A stretch of DNA of 64,000 nucleotides from Sulfurospirillum sp. UBA2217 (GTDB taxonomy: Bacteria; Campylobacterota; Campylobacteria; Campylobacterales; Sulfurospirillaceae). Shown one piece after another: positions 62,901 to 64,000 of the stretch; the first letter of the stretch is position 1, and each line of letters opens with the position of its first letter. The translations under genes were made by a program, and so were the position numbers. The notes under the pieces are model-generated. The model was not told the origin of the DNA and made no database searches. It was given only the letters and a program-made list of their open reading frames with translations. Where the stretch lies: the NCBI GenBank assembly GCA_002328495.1, contig DCUJ01000012.1:233258-297257 (forward strand), read 5' to 3'.

Positions 62901-63663
62901 TGAAGGTGGTGGCTTAGACGCTATAAAAAGCACACTAACTGAGGATATCAGAGCTATACAAAGCAACTCAAAATTACAGTTCAAGAGTTTAAGCCGAGAG
63001 AGTGGTCAAATTGAATCAGTTATGAATAAGATGCGAAAACGATTGAAGGATTCCATTGAACATATCAGAGTAATTGATGAAATAGATCTTCGATATCGCC
63101 AGAGCCCACATAAAATTCTGAAGCTGTTTGAAGGAATTAGAGACACCGACCTAATCTACGATATATCTTCTCTTTTTGTCGATAAGAATAAACAGAATGA
63201 AAACACATCTAAAGTGCTGAAGTTATTTGGTGAATTAAGCGAAGTAATCGAACAGGAACATACTGGTAGTCTTTCAATTGCTGATACCTTTGAAGTTGAT
63301 TTGAAGGTTATGGAAAATGGAGAAGATAGCGGCTGGATTGTCTCACGCAACAAAATCGGCTCAGAAGGAACATCACGAATGATTAAAACCTTACTTTACA
63401 TAATCTTGCTTGACACTGCATTCTCAATGACTAGAAAAGCATCACATGCACCAATCCATGTATTCGTCGATGAGATTGGCACAATTTCCAAGAAAAATAT
63501 AAGCTCAATCATAAATTTTGCCAATGATTGCGGTATTATGTTTATCAATGCTGCTCCAGACATTAAGGCGGCTAGTGCATTCGATAAAATCTTTCAGTAT
63601 TCGTTTCTAGATGGAAGAACAAAATATAAATCAAAAATTGAAATGATGGTAACACGACGATGA
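59986..63663 (+). CDS. jetC: Wadjet protein JetC (MukB/SMC-like ATPase)
   Basis: The 1225-residue SMC motor has Walker A LLTGDNGAGKSTTIQ (about 32-46), a coiled coil from about 240 to 1030 with a hinge-like break near 530-620 (DILHADESTLLHFIREKMPN), ABC signature KIGSEGTSRMIK (about 1123-1134) and Walker B VFVDEIGTISKK (about 1159). It extrudes DNA loops so that JetD cuts small circular DNA. All ATPase motifs are intact. Confidence 0.9.
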   Translation: MIKDLTHGLKKITFINHKRFSYGEVDVSGNTLLTGDNGAGKSTTIQAGLFFYGSTTNSELNIITSDGKSNWMVYAYPDINSYVFYEYQGVHGRILLITYRTGNAGNKIGYRFVILEKPLDIAELVFDEKKVSVEPDIIKQRLVEMGFKPSKQIDSPQQYRRILHGDATTKKDRSYAEFMPYSLFESKGNYELLHSVQSSIFKNARVESGTVENAIASSFGNDYAIDLKQIRGQISAVMSDFDEVGKYDARRSDFHKLFEAQREYRKENERLLLGIAQMLVNSRKNKVSLVAVKEEHNTILIGKDTFYSDYDKQLEELKKRRDDAYAEKITAKNNCDNLEDKAKRYDGFDMSSLSAKLDAVPTLELEKSKLKDAYDDFIGEKKGIDEIYSKRIENAKATAREKQIAANEALSKTNEKFDANIDTIKKELELQLSEINTKKDNELKEVLEKIETTSKKERLLDIELAELGVKNPYDVKALELGATLKATEKELKEHEAEAKTLLTKLDTMSEKIKSYREKQELIQKSKQELLTSKQSPLISEIEKLHDILHADESTLLHFIREKMPNQEDTLTSLLKDDVLMDNNLEPHIEQNHNTLFGLAINIARLPASDLSKSSIKAKITDLEKRMECFRVELDESKREELELCTNGIILSESEIYKTKEQSCIVEAKLLKLASKKAALMLTIDKEEEEAKIQWGKRKTEVMSGKNQFILYLNTLKSDKEAIEKLFNTKSDKYRQDYDNSLSLVQKDKKLAKSEFESLCKSIDSTLSSEIKTLESERIDALKKDGLDEQKVIELQKQFENAKSILEDAQANKDLVLRWRDEKIELDKLSEVNEKVKTTNQTFLLADELQKRETERINNEKKAYQDKLNGLARKVEDLNKELKGAETVLSNYSQYRVIAENMALGVSPDEQIVEIISNYLVSAENKMHKSIEFIAIEIQKFTAKLAADKVWFEYSLNTMEDRMRSIDNLRFFVEGGGLDAIKSTLTEDIRAIQSNSKLQFKSLSRESGQIESVMNKMRKRLKDSIEHIRVIDEIDLRYRQSPHKILKLFEGIRDTDLIYDISSLFVDKNKQNENTSKVLKLFGELSEVIEQEHTGSLSIADTFEVDLKVMENGEDSGWIVSRNKIGSEGTSRMIKTLLYIILLDTAFSMTRKASHAPIHVFVDEIGTISKKNISSIINFANDCGIMFINAAPDIKAASAFDKIFQYSFLDGRTKYKSKIEMMVTRR

Positions 63664-64000
63664 CACTAAAAACAGCTAAATACCTTGTTCGTTTATGTAA
63701 CGGTGAGTCACTACGCCGTGCAGATTTCAGTTCGAAACTTGATCTGGACGATATGCTCGATTTTGGAGTACTTCAACAAGAACCACTCACAAAATGCTCT
63801 TTTGAGGTAACACTAAGAAGCATCGAAGCCCTAAATCAATATCTTGTAAATTACCAGGGCATCAATGACCTTGAAAACTATATCAAAGTCATGGAAATGG
63901 ATGTTCCAACTCGTAGTAATATCGCTAATCTCGGAGAAAATGATAAGCTACGCTCAATTAATCCCAAAAGTGGCTTGCATGTAAACAGTCCAGACGGAGT
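63660..64000 (+). CDS. jetD: Wadjet nuclease JetD, N-terminal part (runs off the window)
   Basis: The ATG overlaps the jetC stop (ATGA). The visible 113 residues (TLKTAKYLVRLCNGESLRRA, FEVTLRSIEALNQYLVNYQG) match the wHTH-like N-terminal arm of JetD; the Toprim nuclease domain would lie beyond 64000. JetD is a topoisomerase VI-like DNA-cleaving subunit. Identification relies on operon order. Confidence 0.8.
   Translation, partial: MTLKTAKYLVRLCNGESLRRADFSSKLDLDDMLDFGVLQQEPLTKCSFEVTLRSIEALNQYLVNYQGINDLENYIKVMEMDVPTRSNIANLGENDKLRSINPKSGLHVNSPDG

Overview
The window reads as AT-rich Campylobacterota (epsilonproteobacterial) DNA, most likely Sulfurospirillum or a close relative. Grounds: the core gene set and order (formyl-THF ligase-rny, ftsY-radA-fliL-acpS), the many short overlaps between genes, and a 12-bp palindrome TTTACATGTAAA present nine times, inside and between genes. 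The genus is inferred from general knowledge, not from a database match.

Region 1 (1-19.9 kb) is an accessory island between the 3' end of an initiator tRNA and the core genes. Its left edge holds two decayed toxin-antitoxin loci (hicAB and relB/yoeB-like) in which only the antitoxins are intact. Next comes a minus-strand run of a WYL regulator, a membrane-anchored helical protein, a TerB-like protein, three different dynamin-like GTPases and a small membrane protein, apparently one operon. Upstream of it lies a second module: a 1610-residue exonuclease-RecQ-UvrD fusion, a Cas4-like/DEDD nuclease (DUF2779) and a RhuM-family protein. The island ends in debris, including an sbcD-sbcC deletion chimera.

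Region 2 (20.0-38.8 kb) is core genome: potABCD, ppiB, a LexA-like S24 repressor with a divergent small ORF, dedA, an SYLF protein, an ABC exporter, rny, 5-formyl-THF cyclo-ligase, a TlpA lipoprotein, ftsY, radA, fliL, acpS, a MidA-like methyltransferase, argD, a UPF0126 membrane protein, ruvX, a TSUP permease and the 3' part of dprA.

Region 3 (38.8-64 kb) is accessory. A Tn7-like transposon (tnsA, tnsB, tnsC, tniQ) begins exactly where dprA loses its N-terminal half, so the competence gene is interrupted. The rest of dprA is not in the window, so the element may run past 64 kb. After the transposition genes come an AbiEi-like protein, a candidate structured RNA, a minus-strand cluster with five metallophosphoesterases and a TraG/VirD4-like ATPase headed by a second WYL regulator, a two-gene restriction-modification system (nuclease-methylase fusion plus specificity subunit), and a KfrA-like DNA-binding protein in front of a Wadjet (jetABCD) anti-plasmid operon that the window edge cuts in jetD.

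Together, regions 1 and 3 look like two defence islands around one block of housekeeping genes. The best candidates for undescribed systems are the three-GTPase/TerB/WYL operon, the exonuclease-RecQ-UvrD plus DUF2779 pair, the phosphoesterase/ATPase cluster, and the structured RNA near 44.7-44.95 kb.
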